Made by a program: the position numbers and the translations under genes. From Pseudomonadota bacterium (lineage in GTDB: Bacteria > Pseudomonadota > Alphaproteobacteria > Rhizobiales > Devosiaceae), in contig JAEWGT010000017.1 in the NCBI GenBank assembly GCA_023388175.1, positions 310,001 to 374,000 of the forward strand: 64,000 bases of DNA, written 5' to 3'. Position 1 is the first letter of the stretch. Each line of letters begins with the position of its first letter. This document shows positions 18,972 to 28,635 of the stretch, in pieces. Under the pieces are notes generated by a model. The model did no database searches, had not been told where the DNA came from, and saw only the letters and a program-made list of their open reading frames with translations.

Positions 18972-19403
18972 ATGAGCATCAAGTCCGCAGTTTACACCGC
19001 CCACGCCCACACCACGGGCGGTCGCACCGGCACCAGCAAGACCGATGACGGCCGGCTGGAAGTCACCCTCGACACCCCCAAGGCCATGGGTGGCAATGAT
19101 GGTCCAGGCACCAATCCCGAGCAGCTTTTCGCCGCCGGCTATTCCGCCTGTTTCCTCGGCGCTCTCAAGGCAGTGGCCCGTGGCGAGAAGGTGAAGATCC
19201 CCGACGAAACCACTATCGACGCCTCGGTCTCATTCGGGGAAAATGCCAAGGGTGCCGGCTTCAATATTGCCGTGGAACTCAAGGTCGCCATTCCCGGCTT
19301 CGACAAGGCGCAGGCCGAAGACCTCGTCCATAAGGCCCATCAGGTCTGCCCCTATTCCAACGCCACGCGCGGCAATGTCGATGTGACGCTGACCGTCGCC
19401 TGA
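18972..19403 (+). CDS. ohr: Organic hydroperoxide resistance protein
   Basis: 143 residues, the usual Ohr length. Both catalytic cysteines are present: SACF (about C60) and VCPYSNATRGN (about C126). Ohr reduces organic and fatty-acid hydroperoxides with lipoyl-dependent recycling in the cytoplasm. AGGAG directly abuts an ATG at 18966, so the next ATG (18972) with six-base spacing was chosen. Expression is expected to be released from OhrR by peroxide. After the stop, GGCAAT...ATTGCC can fold but lacks a T-tract. Confidence 0.96.
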   Translation: MSIKSAVYTAHAHTTGGRTGTSKTDDGRLEVTLDTPKAMGGNDGPGTNPEQLFAAGYSACFLGALKAVARGEKVKIPDETTIDASVSFGENAKGAGFNIAVELKVAIPGFDKAQAEDLVHKAHQVCPYSNATRGNVDVTLTVA

Positions 19404-19486
19404 CACGCCAAGGCAATTCGTTAACGATTGCCATTCACGCGCCTGAAAGGGCGGCAAGACTAGGCTGGCCCAGCAACGGAGCCGCC

Positions 19487-20227
19487 ATGACTGCCGCCCT
19501 CACTCTTTCAGGCCTGACAAAATCCTTTGATCGGCCGGTCGTCAAAGGCGTGGATCTTTCCATCCGCGCCGGAGAGTTTTATGCCCTGCTGGGCCCCAAT
19601 GGCGCGGGCAAGACCACCATCCTGCGCATGGTCGCCGGCCTGCTGAAGCCCGATTCCGGCACGATCTCGATCTTTGGCACGGATGCCCTCGCCGACCCTG
19701 TGGCCGCCAAGCGGTTGATGGCCTGGGTTTCCGACGAGCCTATGGTCTATGACCGCCTGACACCGCTTGAATATCTCGAATTCATCTCCGGTCTCTGGCA
19801 AGTCGAGCCCTCGCGCGCCCGTCAATCCGCCCATGAACTGATCGATTGGCTCGGCCTGGCGCCGCACGCCAATGAGCTCTGTGGCGGCTTTTCCAAGGGC
19901 ATGCTGCAAAAGGTGGCGCTGGCAGGAGCGTTGGTCCACGATCCGCAACTGATCATTCTCGATGAGCCGCTGACCGGCCTCGACGCCGGTTCGGCCCGGC
20001 AGGTCAAGGACGTCCTGCGCCAGAAAACCGCCTCGGGCGTCACCGTAATCATGACCACGCACATTCTCGAAGTCGCCGAACGGATGGCCGAGCGTATCGG
20101 GGTCATCGCCGACGGACGTCTCATTGCCGAAGGTACATTGGCCGAATTGCGTGCCAGCACCGGGAGCGAAACCACGCTGGAAGAAATTTTCCTTGCTCTG
20201 GTGGCGCAAGACCACGAGGCGGCATGA
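19487..20227 (+). CDS. ABC transporter ATP-binding protein
   Basis: 246 residues. Walker A GPNGAGKTT, a signature region FSKGMLQKVALAGALV (a variant of LSGGQ), Walker B LIILDEPLTGLD and the switch histidine in TTHILEVAE are all present. It belongs to the type-2 exporter class (CcmA-like, EcsA-like). Its stop overlaps the start of the permease gene (ATGA), so both are cotranslated. Powers the membrane partner encoded next; the substrate is not evident. Confidence 0.93.
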   Translation: MTAALTLSGLTKSFDRPVVKGVDLSIRAGEFYALLGPNGAGKTTILRMVAGLLKPDSGTISIFGTDALADPVAAKRLMAWVSDEPMVYDRLTPLEYLEFISGLWQVEPSRARQSAHELIDWLGLAPHANELCGGFSKGMLQKVALAGALVHDPQLIILDEPLTGLDAGSARQVKDVLRQKTASGVTVIMTTHILEVAERMAERIGVIADGRLIAEGTLAELRASTGSETTLEEIFLALVAQDHEAA

Positions 20228-21750
20228 TCTCGGCTTCTCTTCTCTGGCTCGCCCGCCACGAACTCCGCCTGAACTGGCGCGACTGGATGGCGATGATGAC
20301 GGGAGGCAAGCGCACCCGGCTCATCGGCTGGATTGCGGGCGGCACTCTGGTCTATGCCGTTATAACGCTTATTGCGTGGCTCGCCGTCCGGCCATGGGTT
20401 GATGCCGGGGCCCTGCCCGACAAACAGACCCTGCTGGTCGTTTCGGGAATGGGCCTCCTCTTCTGGGCCGTCACCCTGTCACAGGCGATGGAAGCCGTCA
20501 CCCGCGTCTATTATGCCCGCTCCGACCTTGATCTCATTCTGTCTTCACCCACGCCCGGCGCCCGCATTTTCGTCATCCGGGCTGGCGCAGTATTCATTAC
20601 CACTTTCGCCCTCGGCGCTTTGTTGATCAGCCCTCTGATCCTGGCGCTTGTCCTGCAGGCAGGCTGGCACTGGCTCTCTGCCTATCTGCTGCTGGTGGCG
20701 CTTGCGGCATCATCGGTGGCCATTGCCATGGGCATCACCCGTCTGCTCTTTCGCCTCGCCGGGCCGAAACGCACGCGCCTTTTCGCCCAGATCGTCGCCG
20801 GCATTGTCGGAGCCGGCTTTGTCATTGGCATTCAGGCGGCCGCCATTCTCTCGCATGAGGGGTTCTCGCGCTTTGCCTTCTTCCAGTCCGATGCTGTTCT
20901 CGCCGCAGCGCCAGACGAAACCAGCCTCCTCTGGCTGCCGGCCCGCGCAGCCATGGGCGATCTGGGCGCAGCCCTTATAGTTCTCGTCTTCGCCCTGGCC
21001 ATTCTGGGCACCGCCATCATGCTGATAGCCCCCAGCTATGGGCCGCTTGCCAGCGCCGCTGCCGGTCTCAACCATGTGCGCACGCAACGGCGCCCGCCGG
21101 CACGCGCCTTTACACCACAGACGCAACGACAGGCGCTGCGCCGCAAGGAATGGAAACTGCTCCAGCGCGATCCCTGGCTGCTCTCCCAGACCTTGATGCA
21201 ATTGCTCTATCTGGTGCCCCCTGCACTGCTGCTCTGGGTCAATTACGGTGCCGGCAGCGGGGCATTCATCGTCATCGTGCCCGTACTGGTCATGGCAGCG
21301 GGGCAATTGGCCGGCGGTCTCGCATGGCTGGCCATTTCCGGCGAAGACGCGCACGATCTGGTCACCACCGCGCCGCTCAGCCCATCCACCATTCTGCGCG
21401 CCAAGGTCGAAGCAGTGTTGGTGGTCATTGCACTGGTGCTCACCCCGCTCCTGCTACTGCTTATGACAGCGTCCTGGACCATGGCGCTGATCACCGCTCT
21501 TTGCGCCGCCATGGCAGCGATCTCGGCCACGGCCATCCAGCTCTGGTTCCGCGTTGTGGCCAAGCGCTCCATGTTCCGCCGCCGTCAGAATGCCTCACGC
21601 GCCGCAACCCTTTGCGAGGCTTTCTCGTCAATTCTGTGGGCCGGCGCCGGGGCGCTCTGGGCCGTTGGGACACCGCTGGTGGTTTTGCCGGTCGTTGCCG
21701 CCTTGGGCGTGATAGGCTTGGCGCGACTCATCGCACCCAAACCCGCCTGA
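20224..21750 (+). CDS. ABC exporter permease
   Basis: 508 residues with about ten or more membrane helices and a cytosolic segment in the middle (LNHVRTQRRPPARAFTPQT). It starts within the stop of the ATPase gene. It looks like the large integral-membrane partner of an ABC-2/EcsB-like exporter and has no periplasmic binding protein partner here. Substrate unknown. The GNAT gene begins two bases after its stop, so the three genes likely form one operon. Confidence 0.8.
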   Translation: MISASLLWLARHELRLNWRDWMAMMTGGKRTRLIGWIAGGTLVYAVITLIAWLAVRPWVDAGALPDKQTLLVVSGMGLLFWAVTLSQAMEAVTRVYYARSDLDLILSSPTPGARIFVIRAGAVFITTFALGALLISPLILALVLQAGWHWLSAYLLLVALAASSVAIAMGITRLLFRLAGPKRTRLFAQIVAGIVGAGFVIGIQAAAILSHEGFSRFAFFQSDAVLAAAPDETSLLWLPARAAMGDLGAALIVLVFALAILGTAIMLIAPSYGPLASAAAGLNHVRTQRRPPARAFTPQTQRQALRRKEWKLLQRDPWLLSQTLMQLLYLVPPALLLWVNYGAGSGAFIVIVPVLVMAAGQLAGGLAWLAISGEDAHDLVTTAPLSPSTILRAKVEAVLVVIALVLTPLLLLLMTASWTMALITALCAAMAAISATAIQLWFRVVAKRSMFRRRQNASRAATLCEAFSSILWAGAGALWAVGTPLVVLPVVAALGVIGLARLIAPKPA

Positions 21751-21751
21751 C

Positions 21752-22219
21752 ATGACAGACCTGCACTTCCGCGACGCCACCCCCGCCGACATTTCAGTAA
21801 TGCTGGAGCTGAGCCATGCGGGCGATGCACGGGGTAAGGACGCCCCGCCACTGGATCCCGCCACGCTGGACGATCCACGTTACCGCGCTGCTTTCGACGC
21901 CATTGCCGCCGATCCTGCCCACCGCCTCATCATTGCCGAACGCAGTGGCGAAGCCGTCGGCACCTTGCAGATCAGCGTCATCCCCGGCCTGCCGCGCTTC
22001 GGCATGACCCGTGCCATTCTGGAAAATGTGCATATCCGCACCGATCAGCGCGGCACCGGCCTCGGCACGCAGATGGTGCAATGGGCGATCGAGCAATGCC
22101 GGCAGGCAGGCTGCGGCATGGTCCAGCTAACATCCAACAAGGTGCGTCTGGACGCCCACCGCTTCTATCAGAAGCTCGGCTTTGAAAAGACCCACGAAGG
22201 CTTCAAGCTGTTTCTATAG
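21752..22219 (+). CDS. GNAT-family N-acetyltransferase
   Basis: 155 residues. The acetyl-CoA pyrophosphate loop is seen as DQRGTGLGTQMVQWAI and the C-terminal strand-helix as AHRFYQKLGFEKTHEGFKLF. Its substrate is an amine that cannot be predicted. It is the last gene of the ABC exporter cluster (two-base gap), which raises the possibility that it modifies a transported compound. It ends one base before the convergent motB. Confidence 0.88.
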   Translation: MTDLHFRDATPADISVMLELSHAGDARGKDAPPLDPATLDDPRYRAAFDAIAADPAHRLIIAERSGEAVGTLQISVIPGLPRFGMTRAILENVHIRTDQRGTGLGTQMVQWAIEQCRQAGCGMVQLTSNKVRLDAHRFYQKLGFEKTHEGFKLFL

Positions 22220-22220
22220 C

Positions 22221-23141
22221 CTAGGGTCGCAACCCCATTGGCACCGGCGGCGGCGTTTGAAGCACGGTTATGCGTACCCGTTCATTGGCTGCCATATAGG
22301 GGTCATTGGGGAAAAATGGCTCATCCGTCGCCCGACCGATCACCGATTTCACCCGGTCATTGCCAAGCCCAAACTCTCCGAGCGTCGAACGCACCATATT
22401 GGCGCGATCCGAGGACAGCTCCCAGGGTCCGTAGCGCGGATTGTCATAACGTCCACCCGCTGCGGTATGGCCCGAAATATTCACCTGTGCATTGAGCTGC
22501 TGCAGGATGGGGCCGATGGCCGCGATAGCGAGACGCGTTGCCTCCAACGGATACTTCGACCCTTCAGGAAACATCGGCCGGCCCTGCTGGTCGATAATCT
22601 GGATATCCAGCCCGTCCTCCGTCTGCTCGACCAGAAGATTGTCCATGAAGGGGGTCAGCTCGGGCAGCGACTGCCAGGCCTGCTTGATGCTGGCGGCGGC
22701 GCTGTGGAAAGCCTGATCCTTTTCTGAAGTCAGGTTGAATTCACTGTCACTGCTGGCGCTCAGCTCGCTGCCATTGTCGCGCGCCATGCCGCCGACATTG
22801 TTGTCGATGGTCCCCTTGTCCGCGCTTTGCGGCGAAGCCGGTGTATCGTTGATGACATCTGCCGAAGAGCCCGACATCTGGCTGCCCGAATTATCCATGG
22901 CAGTGCCGCCCAGCACGCCACCTGACCCCGAGGTCGAATTGCTGGCCGAAGTCGGCGCAAAATAGTCCGCCAGCCCTTCCTTCTGCTCCGGCGTGGTCAT
23001 GCTGATCAGCCACATGAGCAGGAAGAAGGCCATCATCGCGGTCACGAAGTCGGCATAGGCGATTTTCCAGGCACCGCCATGATGGCCGTGCTTGTTCTTC
23101 TTGACCTTCTTGATGATGATCGGCTGATCGTAATTCGCCAT
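22221..23141 (-). CDS. motB: Flagellar motor stator protein MotB
   Basis: 306 residues. A short cytosolic tail is followed by one membrane helix with the essential proton-carrying aspartate (AYADFVTAMMAFF, D31). A linker rich in Ser/Gly/Asp follows, then an OmpA/MotB peptidoglycan-binding domain (VNISGHTAAG, then LSSDRANMVRSTL). With MotA it forms the stator that drives flagellar rotation. It starts 24 bases after the motA stop. The linker's high acidity is usual for alphaproteobacterial MotB. No other flagellar genes are beside the pair. Confidence 0.93.
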   Translation of the reverse strand: MANYDQPIIIKKVKKNKHGHHGGAWKIAYADFVTAMMAFFLLMWLISMTTPEQKEGLADYFAPTSASNSTSGSGGVLGGTAMDNSGSQMSGSSADVINDTPASPQSADKGTIDNNVGGMARDNGSELSASSDSEFNLTSEKDQAFHSAAASIKQAWQSLPELTPFMDNLLVEQTEDGLDIQIIDQQGRPMFPEGSKYPLEATRLAIAAIGPILQQLNAQVNISGHTAAGGRYDNPRYGPWELSSDRANMVRSTLGEFGLGNDRVKSVIGRATDEPFFPNDPYMAANERVRITVLQTPPPVPMGLRP

Positions 23142-23165
23142 TCTGGCTCAGTCTTTCAGCTAGGG

Positions 23166-24029
23166 TTAGGCCGTGGCGGGCAGGTTGGCTGTCGCCGCCT
23201 CAACCTCGTTGAAGGTTGGCCGCACTTCGCTCATCAGCGCCTTGCGCGCGAATTCGATGGCCATGACCGGCGGCTGGCCGCCGATATGGGCCAGCAGCCC
23301 CACTTTGAGCGACAGGAAATATTTCGACTCTGCCTCGTAGATATTCTTCATCGACTGCGCCATCGGGCCAAAGAAGCCATAGGCGACGAACACGCCGAAG
23401 AAGGTACCCACCAGCGCGCCGCCAATCAGGTGGCCGAGCACTTCCGGCGGCTCGGTGATGGCGCCCATGGTCTTGATCACGCCCAGCACCGCGGCCACGA
23501 TGCCCAGTGCGGGCGTTCCGTCAGCCAGCGCCTGCATGGCCGCCACCAGCCGTTCCTGCTCTTGGTGATGAGTTTCCAGTTCCTCATCCATCAGCGCATC
23601 CATCTCATGCACATTATTGGACCCCATGGTCACCATGCGCATGTAGTCGCATACGAATTCCACCGCGTGATGGTTCTTGGCAAAGGTCGGAAAGGCATTG
23701 AAAAGCGTGGAATTATGCGGGTCTTCGATATGCGGCTCGATACCCAGAATCCCCTTCTGCTGGATCAGCTTGAACATCGAATATTGCAGCCCCAGCAGTT
23801 CGAGATAGGCTGTCTTGTTGTATTTGGGCCCCTTGAACATCGTGCCGAACATCGACGGCACCGCCTTGAGCACCGGTGCGCCATTGGCAATGATGAAGGC
23901 GCCGATAGCGGCGCCCAGAATGATCACGAATTCAAAGGGCTGCCAGAGCACCTCAACGTGACCACCCATCGCTGAATAGCCGCCGAAAACGCAGGCGAAG
24001 ACGGTGATGATGCCGATAATCAGACGCAT
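23166..24029 (-). CDS. motA: Flagellar motor stator protein MotA
   Basis: 287 residues from the chosen ATG. Four helices are seen; the N-terminus MRLIIGIITVFACVFGGYSAMGGH and the segment FVCDYMRMVTMG are family features, as is PALGIVAAVLGVIKTMG in helix 3. MotA surrounds MotB to make the proton channel of the flagellar motor. An in-frame ATG at 24056 with GGAAA upstream is a real alternative and would add nine residues. motA and motB form an operon with no overlap. Confidence 0.93.
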   Translation of the reverse strand: MRLIIGIITVFACVFGGYSAMGGHVEVLWQPFEFVIILGAAIGAFIIANGAPVLKAVPSMFGTMFKGPKYNKTAYLELLGLQYSMFKLIQQKGILGIEPHIEDPHNSTLFNAFPTFAKNHHAVEFVCDYMRMVTMGSNNVHEMDALMDEELETHHQEQERLVAAMQALADGTPALGIVAAVLGVIKTMGAITEPPEVLGHLIGGALVGTFFGVFVAYGFFGPMAQSMKNIYEAESKYFLSLKVGLLAHIGGQPPVMAIEFARKALMSEVRPTFNEVEAATANLPATA

Positions 24030-24208
24030 GGACGCAATACTCGCACTCGAACGCATTCTGCGTTTCCGGGACAGTCTGGTCCCACGGACGCAGCGCCATT
24101 GTGCAGTTCCCAGACTTAACAGCGTGTGTATTTAACCGCGCATTGCCACGAAATCTTGCTTTCGCCATGGTGCTCTGCTGCCTGTTGGCAGTTCAAAAGG
24201 AGCGTTCC

Positions 24209-24652
24209 ATGTCCCGTATTGCCATTTTCGCCGCTGCCATCGCGCTGTCCGCTGCCACCTACCCCGCCCTCGCCCAGGATGAGCAGGCTGCTTGGGACAA
24301 TATCGAAAACATCCACGGCGATGCGGCCGGCTTCTTCGACCTGCTCGGTATATTGCAGGACGCTGCCAGCAACGGGGACACCCTGACAATCGCCGACAAC
24401 GCCTTCTATCCGCTGCTCGTCAATGCCAATGGCGAAAGTTATGACGTTCTGGAAGCTCAGGACCTCATCGACGATTTCGACTCTCTGGTCTATCCCGAAA
24501 CCCTCGAAGCCCTGATGAACCAGGCGCCGGACGATCTCATCGTTACCAGCGAAGGCGTCGGCCTTGGCAATGGCGCGATCTGGATCACCAATATCTGCGT
24601 GGACGACGCCTGCGCCGAAACGCAGTGGGGCATTCTCAGCATCAACAATTAG
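24209..24652 (+). CDS. Small secreted protein of unknown function
   Basis: 147 residues with a clean signal peptide (IAIFAAAIALSAATYPALA). The mature part is acidic and has two cysteines close together near the end (NICVDDACAETQWGI), likely a disulfide. AAGGAG lies six bases before the ATG. I recognise no family. It is divergent from motA and overlaps the end of the convergent YCII gene by four bases. Periplasmic location is the only safe inference. Confidence 0.6.
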   Translation: MSRIAIFAAAIALSAATYPALAQDEQAAWDNIENIHGDAAGFFDLLGILQDAASNGDTLTIADNAFYPLLVNANGESYDVLEAQDLIDDFDSLVYPETLEALMNQAPDDLIVTSEGVGLGNGAIWITNICVDDACAETQWGILSINN

Positions 24653-25047
24653 CCGGCGCTGAATTCCGGTTCGGGCCGCCCCTGCCCGTCCTGACTGTGC
24701 TTGTGTTCGGTCAATGCCCTGATTTCCACCCGCCCGAACGCAAGCATTGGGTCATCGTCAAATAGAGGCATCAACGCCTCAAGGCTTTCTGCCTCAAGCA
24801 GGCGGAAGCCGGCGACGACTTCCTTGCTCTCCGAATAGGGCCCGTCAAAGGCGACAACCTTTCCATCCTCTCCCCGCAGGACGCGCCCCTGCTCCGGCGC
24901 GGCCAGGGGCGACGCAAAGAGCAGATGGCCGCTCGCCCTCATCTTGCGGTCGTGTTCGATCGTGGCGTCGTCGAGCCGGCGGAAATCATCCTCGCCCATA
25001 CCGTCCATTGATCCGGGCGTCACATAAACCAGTGCCATGAAGCGCAT
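24649..25047 (-). CDS. YCII-related (DGPF) domain protein
   Basis: 132 residues. The start MRFMALVYVTPGSMDG and the motif VVAFDGPYSESKEVVAGFRLLEAES are diagnostic for the YCII/DGPF family, small ferredoxin-like proteins often found with ECF sigma factors. No sigma factor is adjacent here. GAGGAG precedes the ATG. Role unknown; the family has a putative active-site His/Asp pair. Confidence 0.88.
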   Translation of the reverse strand: MRFMALVYVTPGSMDGMGEDDFRRLDDATIEHDRKMRASGHLLFASPLAAPEQGRVLRGEDGKVVAFDGPYSESKEVVAGFRLLEAESLEALMPLFDDDPMLAFGRVEIRALTEHKHSQDGQGRPEPEFSAG

Positions 25048-25154
25048 CGCAGTCTCCTCGGGGTCCTGCCCTGACGACGAATGGAGGCTACCGATTTCGA
25101 CAGCCGGGCGGCAAAAACCGCCCGGAATAGGTTTGGCCGCGAAACCCGCCCGAT

Positions 25155-26021
25155 TCAGATCGTTCCGCGTTCCTTGCGGATTGCCAGAACCTTGTCGATA
25201 TCGGCCGCCGAATGGCGCTCGTAGAGATGCTCGTCCTCCGGTCCGCCTGCCGCATTGACGCAACGCCCGCGCTTGACCGCCTCGCGCGCATCCACCTGCT
25301 TGGCCCAGCGCAGGACATTGCTGTACTCCTGCACCTGCAGGAACTCAGCCGCATTATAGGCCCGGCCCAGCACCATGCCGCCATACCAGGGGAAGATAGC
25401 CATATCGGCAATCGTGTATTCACTGCCGGCGACAAATTCGTGCTCGGCCAATTGGCGGTCCAGAACGTCGAGCTGTCGTTTGGTTTCCATCGCATAGCGA
25501 TTGATCGGATATTCCAGCTTGACCGGCGCATACGCATAGAAATGCCCGAAGCCACCACCGACAAATGGCGCACTGCCCATCTGCCAGAACAGCCAGTTCA
25601 TGGTCTCCGCACGCTTGGCCACATCCTTGCTGAGGAAGGCGTCGAACTTTTCAGCGAGATAGACCAGGATCGAACCGCTCTCGAACAGCCGGATCGGCTC
25701 CTTCGCGCCAAAATCGACCATGGCCGGAATCTTGGAGTTGGGATTGATCTCGACGAAACCGGAGCCGAACTGGTCACCCTTGCCGATATTGATGAGATAG
25801 GCGTCGTATTCAGCATCCTTGCCGGCCGCCAGCAGCTCTTCGAGCATGATGGTCACCTTCTGCCCATTCGGCGTCGCCAGCGAATGCAGCTGCAGGGCAT
25901 GCTCTCCGCGCGGCAAGGTGGCATCGTGCGTGGCACCGGCGATGGGCCGGTTGGTGCTGGCAAAAGTCCCCCCGTTATCCTTGTCCCAGGTCCAGATTTT
26001 GGGCGGCACATATTCACTCAT
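25155..26021 (-). CDS. yghU: YghU-type glutathione transferase/disulfide-bond reductase
   Basis: 288 residues. The sequence tracks E. coli YghU closely: KIWTWDKDNGGTFASTNRPIAG, HSLATPNGQKVTIMLEELLA, then FESGSILVYLAEKF in the thioredoxin-fold half and GGGFGHFYAYAPVKLEY in the helical half. These Nu-class proteins bind two glutathiones and reduce disulfides in the cytoplasm. An in-frame ATG at 26063 is possible but would add residues not typical of the family. It is divergent from the methyltransferase gene. Confidence 0.93.
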   Translation of the reverse strand: MSEYVPPKIWTWDKDNGGTFASTNRPIAGATHDATLPRGEHALQLHSLATPNGQKVTIMLEELLAAGKDAEYDAYLINIGKGDQFGSGFVEINPNSKIPAMVDFGAKEPIRLFESGSILVYLAEKFDAFLSKDVAKRAETMNWLFWQMGSAPFVGGGFGHFYAYAPVKLEYPINRYAMETKRQLDVLDRQLAEHEFVAGSEYTIADMAIFPWYGGMVLGRAYNAAEFLQVQEYSNVLRWAKQVDAREAVKRGRCVNAAGGPEDEHLYERHSAADIDKVLAIRKERGTI

Positions 26022-26155
26022 CGCAACGGCTCTCTGCTTGATGTTGACATAGGCGCGCTTCATCGCCTTATGCCGATATAAGCACAGATCACCGCGAAGG
26101 TAACCCTCCCAACGCCGAACTTGCCACCCGGCGCGGCCCCGGCTAAGCCTCGCCC

Positions 26156-27265
26156 ATGACATCCGCCCCTTTCGAAATCTTTCTCGTCGCCACGCCCGGT
26201 CTCGAAGTGCCTTTGGCCGCAGAGGCACGCGATGCCGGCTTTTCCGGCACGAAAATCATCGAAGGCGGCGTCGCCTTTTCAGGCACATGGGCCGATGTCT
26301 GGCGTGCCAATCTCGTCCTGCGCGGCGCCACCCGCATTCTCGCGCGTATGACCAGCTTCCGCGCCATGCATCTGGCCCAGTTGGACAAGCGCGCCCGTAA
26401 GGTCGAGTGGGCATCCTTCCTGCAACCGGGCAGTCCGGTTCACGTCGAAGCCAGCTGCAAACGCTCCCGCATCTATCATGATGGCGCCGCAGCGCAGCGC
26501 GTTGCCAGGGCGATCGCCGACGCCATCGGCGCACCTATTGCCGAAGATGCCGCCCTGCGGGTCATGGTCCGCATCGAGGATGATCTCGTTACCATCAGCC
26601 TCGATACGACTGGAGAATCCCTGCACAAGCGTGGCTTCAAGGAGGCGGTCAGCAAGGCGCCCATGCGCGAAACCATGGCCGCCATGTTCCTCAGCCAATG
26701 CGGTTTTACCGGCACAGAACCGGTTCTCGATCCCATGTGCGGCTCGGGCACTTTCGCCATCGAGGCTGCCGAAATCGCCCTGGGCCTTTATCCCGGCCGC
26801 GAACGCGGCTTTGCTTTCGAGCATCTGCCCGGCTTCGACGCCGCCGCCTTCGCAAAGCTGCGTCAGGCGATAGAACCCCGCGCGACGTCGCTGCTTTTCC
26901 ATGGCTCCGACCGCGACGCAGGCGCCGTTCGCATGGCCGAGGAAAATGCCGCCCGTGCTGGGGTCGCCTCCGTCACCCGCTTCCGCCAGCAATCCATAGA
27001 AGAGCTGACACCGCCTGAAGGCCCGCCGGGCCTTGTCATCGTCAATCCACCCTATGGCACCCGCATCGGCAGCAAGGGCCCGCTGATCACTCTGCACAAG
27101 ACACTGGGCACTGTCCTGAAGACCCGGTTCGGGGGCTGGCGCGTCGGCATCATCACCGCAGACAAGCAGCTCGCCCAGGCGACGGGGCTGCAGTTCGAGC
27201 CCATGCTGCCACCGGTTCTCCATGGCGGCATAAGGGTGGCGCTCTATCGCACCGCGCCGCTTTAG
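26156..27265 (+). CDS. THUMP-domain class I RNA methyltransferase (RlmL/YcbY-like)
   Basis: 369 residues. The N-terminal half is a THUMP RNA-binding domain (FLVATPGLEVPLAAEARDAG). The C-terminal half is an SAM methyltransferase with motif I LDPMCGSGTFAIEAAE and catalytic VNPPYG (N6/N2-type). It resembles the RlmL half of E. coli RlmKL that methylates 23S rRNA G2445, though other target sites are possible. The last four bases overlap the convergent HD-GYP gene. Confidence 0.9.
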   Translation: MTSAPFEIFLVATPGLEVPLAAEARDAGFSGTKIIEGGVAFSGTWADVWRANLVLRGATRILARMTSFRAMHLAQLDKRARKVEWASFLQPGSPVHVEASCKRSRIYHDGAAAQRVARAIADAIGAPIAEDAALRVMVRIEDDLVTISLDTTGESLHKRGFKEAVSKAPMRETMAAMFLSQCGFTGTEPVLDPMCGSGTFAIEAAEIALGLYPGRERGFAFEHLPGFDAAAFAKLRQAIEPRATSLLFHGSDRDAGAVRMAEENAARAGVASVTRFRQQSIEELTPPEGPPGLVIVNPPYGTRIGSKGPLITLHKTLGTVLKTRFGGWRVGIITADKQLAQATGLQFEPMLPPVLHGGIRVALYRTAPL

Positions 27266-28635
27266 GCTGCCTCGCTGCCCATTGGCTCGGCCACCTCTTC
27301 CAGCCGCGCAAAGCCCCGCCTGAGCGCTGCATAGACCTCGGGATCGAGTGCAGTCCCAACCTCCCGATCCATGATTGAAAAGGCGTCGTGCACCGGCATG
27401 GCCTTTCGATAGGGGCGGTCCGCAGTCAGGGCGTCGAAAATATCGGCCGTGGTGACAATGCGTGTATCGAGATCGATGGCCGCATCGGCAATGCCATACG
27501 GATAGCCTTTTCCGTTGAGCTTCTCATGGTGATCGCCGGCAATCCGCGCCATATCCGCAAAGGCCGCGATCTTGGACAATATCTGTCGGCCCAGTTCGGG
27601 ATGCTGGCGGATTTGCGCCCATTCGTCATCATCGGGCTTGCCGTTCTTGTCCAGGACGCTGTTGGAAACACCGAGCTTGCCGATGTCATGCAGCAATGCG
27701 GCCCGCTTCAGCCAGCGCCTACGCTCGGCTGTATAGCCCAACTCTTCGGCAATGAGATCGGCAAACAGCGCCACGCGATCGCTATGCCCAGCCGTAAAGG
27801 GGCTCTTGGCGTCGACCACCTGCGCGAAGCCTGCAGCAATATCGTCCAGGTAATCCTCGTCGACGCGCCGCGTCAGCGTCTTGGGTTCAAGATCGGCGAC
27901 CCTGGCTGGCAGATCGTTGTCGAGCATGGTCTGCCAGAAGCCTGCATCACTGCCCAATTCAGCGACGATTTCCGCAATCTGCGGATCGAACCAGCGACCG
28001 CTGCGCTCCGTGATTTCCGATACCGCGGCATCGGCCCCGCCGCGCATGAAGAAGACGTCCGCCACCTGGGCCACCAAGGCAATCCTTGAGAACAGCGAGA
28101 TATCGGTTGCCTGCTTGTTGAGTGGCTGCCCGCTGCCGTCCCAATGCTCGTCCAGATCGAGAATGCCTTCGGCCACGGCCTCGGAAAACCGCATGCTGCG
28201 CGCAATTTCCGCGCCCCTCTGACACCGTGTTTCGATCAGTTCGCGGGAAATCTCTCCGCCATTGCGCGCAATATGCACCAGCGTTTGCAGCCGCTCGACA
28301 AATCCCGAGCCGCGCGCCGTATTGGCCAGCAGAAAGCGCAGGATTTCAGGCAGCTTGGTATCAACCACCTTATAGGCGTTCTTGAAACTCAGATCGTCCG
28401 CCAGATAGAGCTTGCAGATGCGCGCCGCGTTGGACGAGCAGCCGATATCCTTGAGCAGCAGGGTGTAATAGAGGTCGGACAGGTCAGTCGTGCTGAGGCC
28501 CAGGCGCGTGCCCACATGCATGCCGATCCAGCAGCATCTGAGGCTATGGCCCACGGGCTGGCCCTCGGTAATATCCAGCGCATAGCTCAATGCGCCGACC
28601 ACTTCCGATAAAAGGATGACCCCGTTCTGGCTCAT
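27262..28635 (-). CDS. HD-GYP cyclic-di-GMP phosphodiesterase with degenerate N-terminal HD domain
   Basis: 457 residues with two HD-type domains. The C-terminal one is an intact HD-GYP: GHSDRVALFADLIAEELGY, LLHDIGKLGVSN, then HHEKLNGKGYPYG. The N-terminal one (GHSLRCCWIGMHVGTRLGLS) has LLLKDIGC in place of LLHDIGK, so one metal ligand is lost and it is likely regulatory. It should hydrolyse c-di-GMP, opposing the GGDEF protein at 3365-4510. GGAGG lies upstream of the ATG. Divergent from a lone receiver protein. Confidence 0.9.
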   Translation of the reverse strand: MSQNGVILLSEVVGALSYALDITEGQPVGHSLRCCWIGMHVGTRLGLSTTDLSDLYYTLLLKDIGCSSNAARICKLYLADDLSFKNAYKVVDTKLPEILRFLLANTARGSGFVERLQTLVHIARNGGEISRELIETRCQRGAEIARSMRFSEAVAEGILDLDEHWDGSGQPLNKQATDISLFSRIALVAQVADVFFMRGGADAAVSEITERSGRWFDPQIAEIVAELGSDAGFWQTMLDNDLPARVADLEPKTLTRRVDEDYLDDIAAGFAQVVDAKSPFTAGHSDRVALFADLIAEELGYTAERRRWLKRAALLHDIGKLGVSNSVLDKNGKPDDDEWAQIRQHPELGRQILSKIAAFADMARIAGDHHEKLNGKGYPYGIADAAIDLDTRIVTTADIFDALTADRPYRKAMPVHDAFSIMDREVGTALDPEVYAALRRGFARLEEVAEPMGSEAA

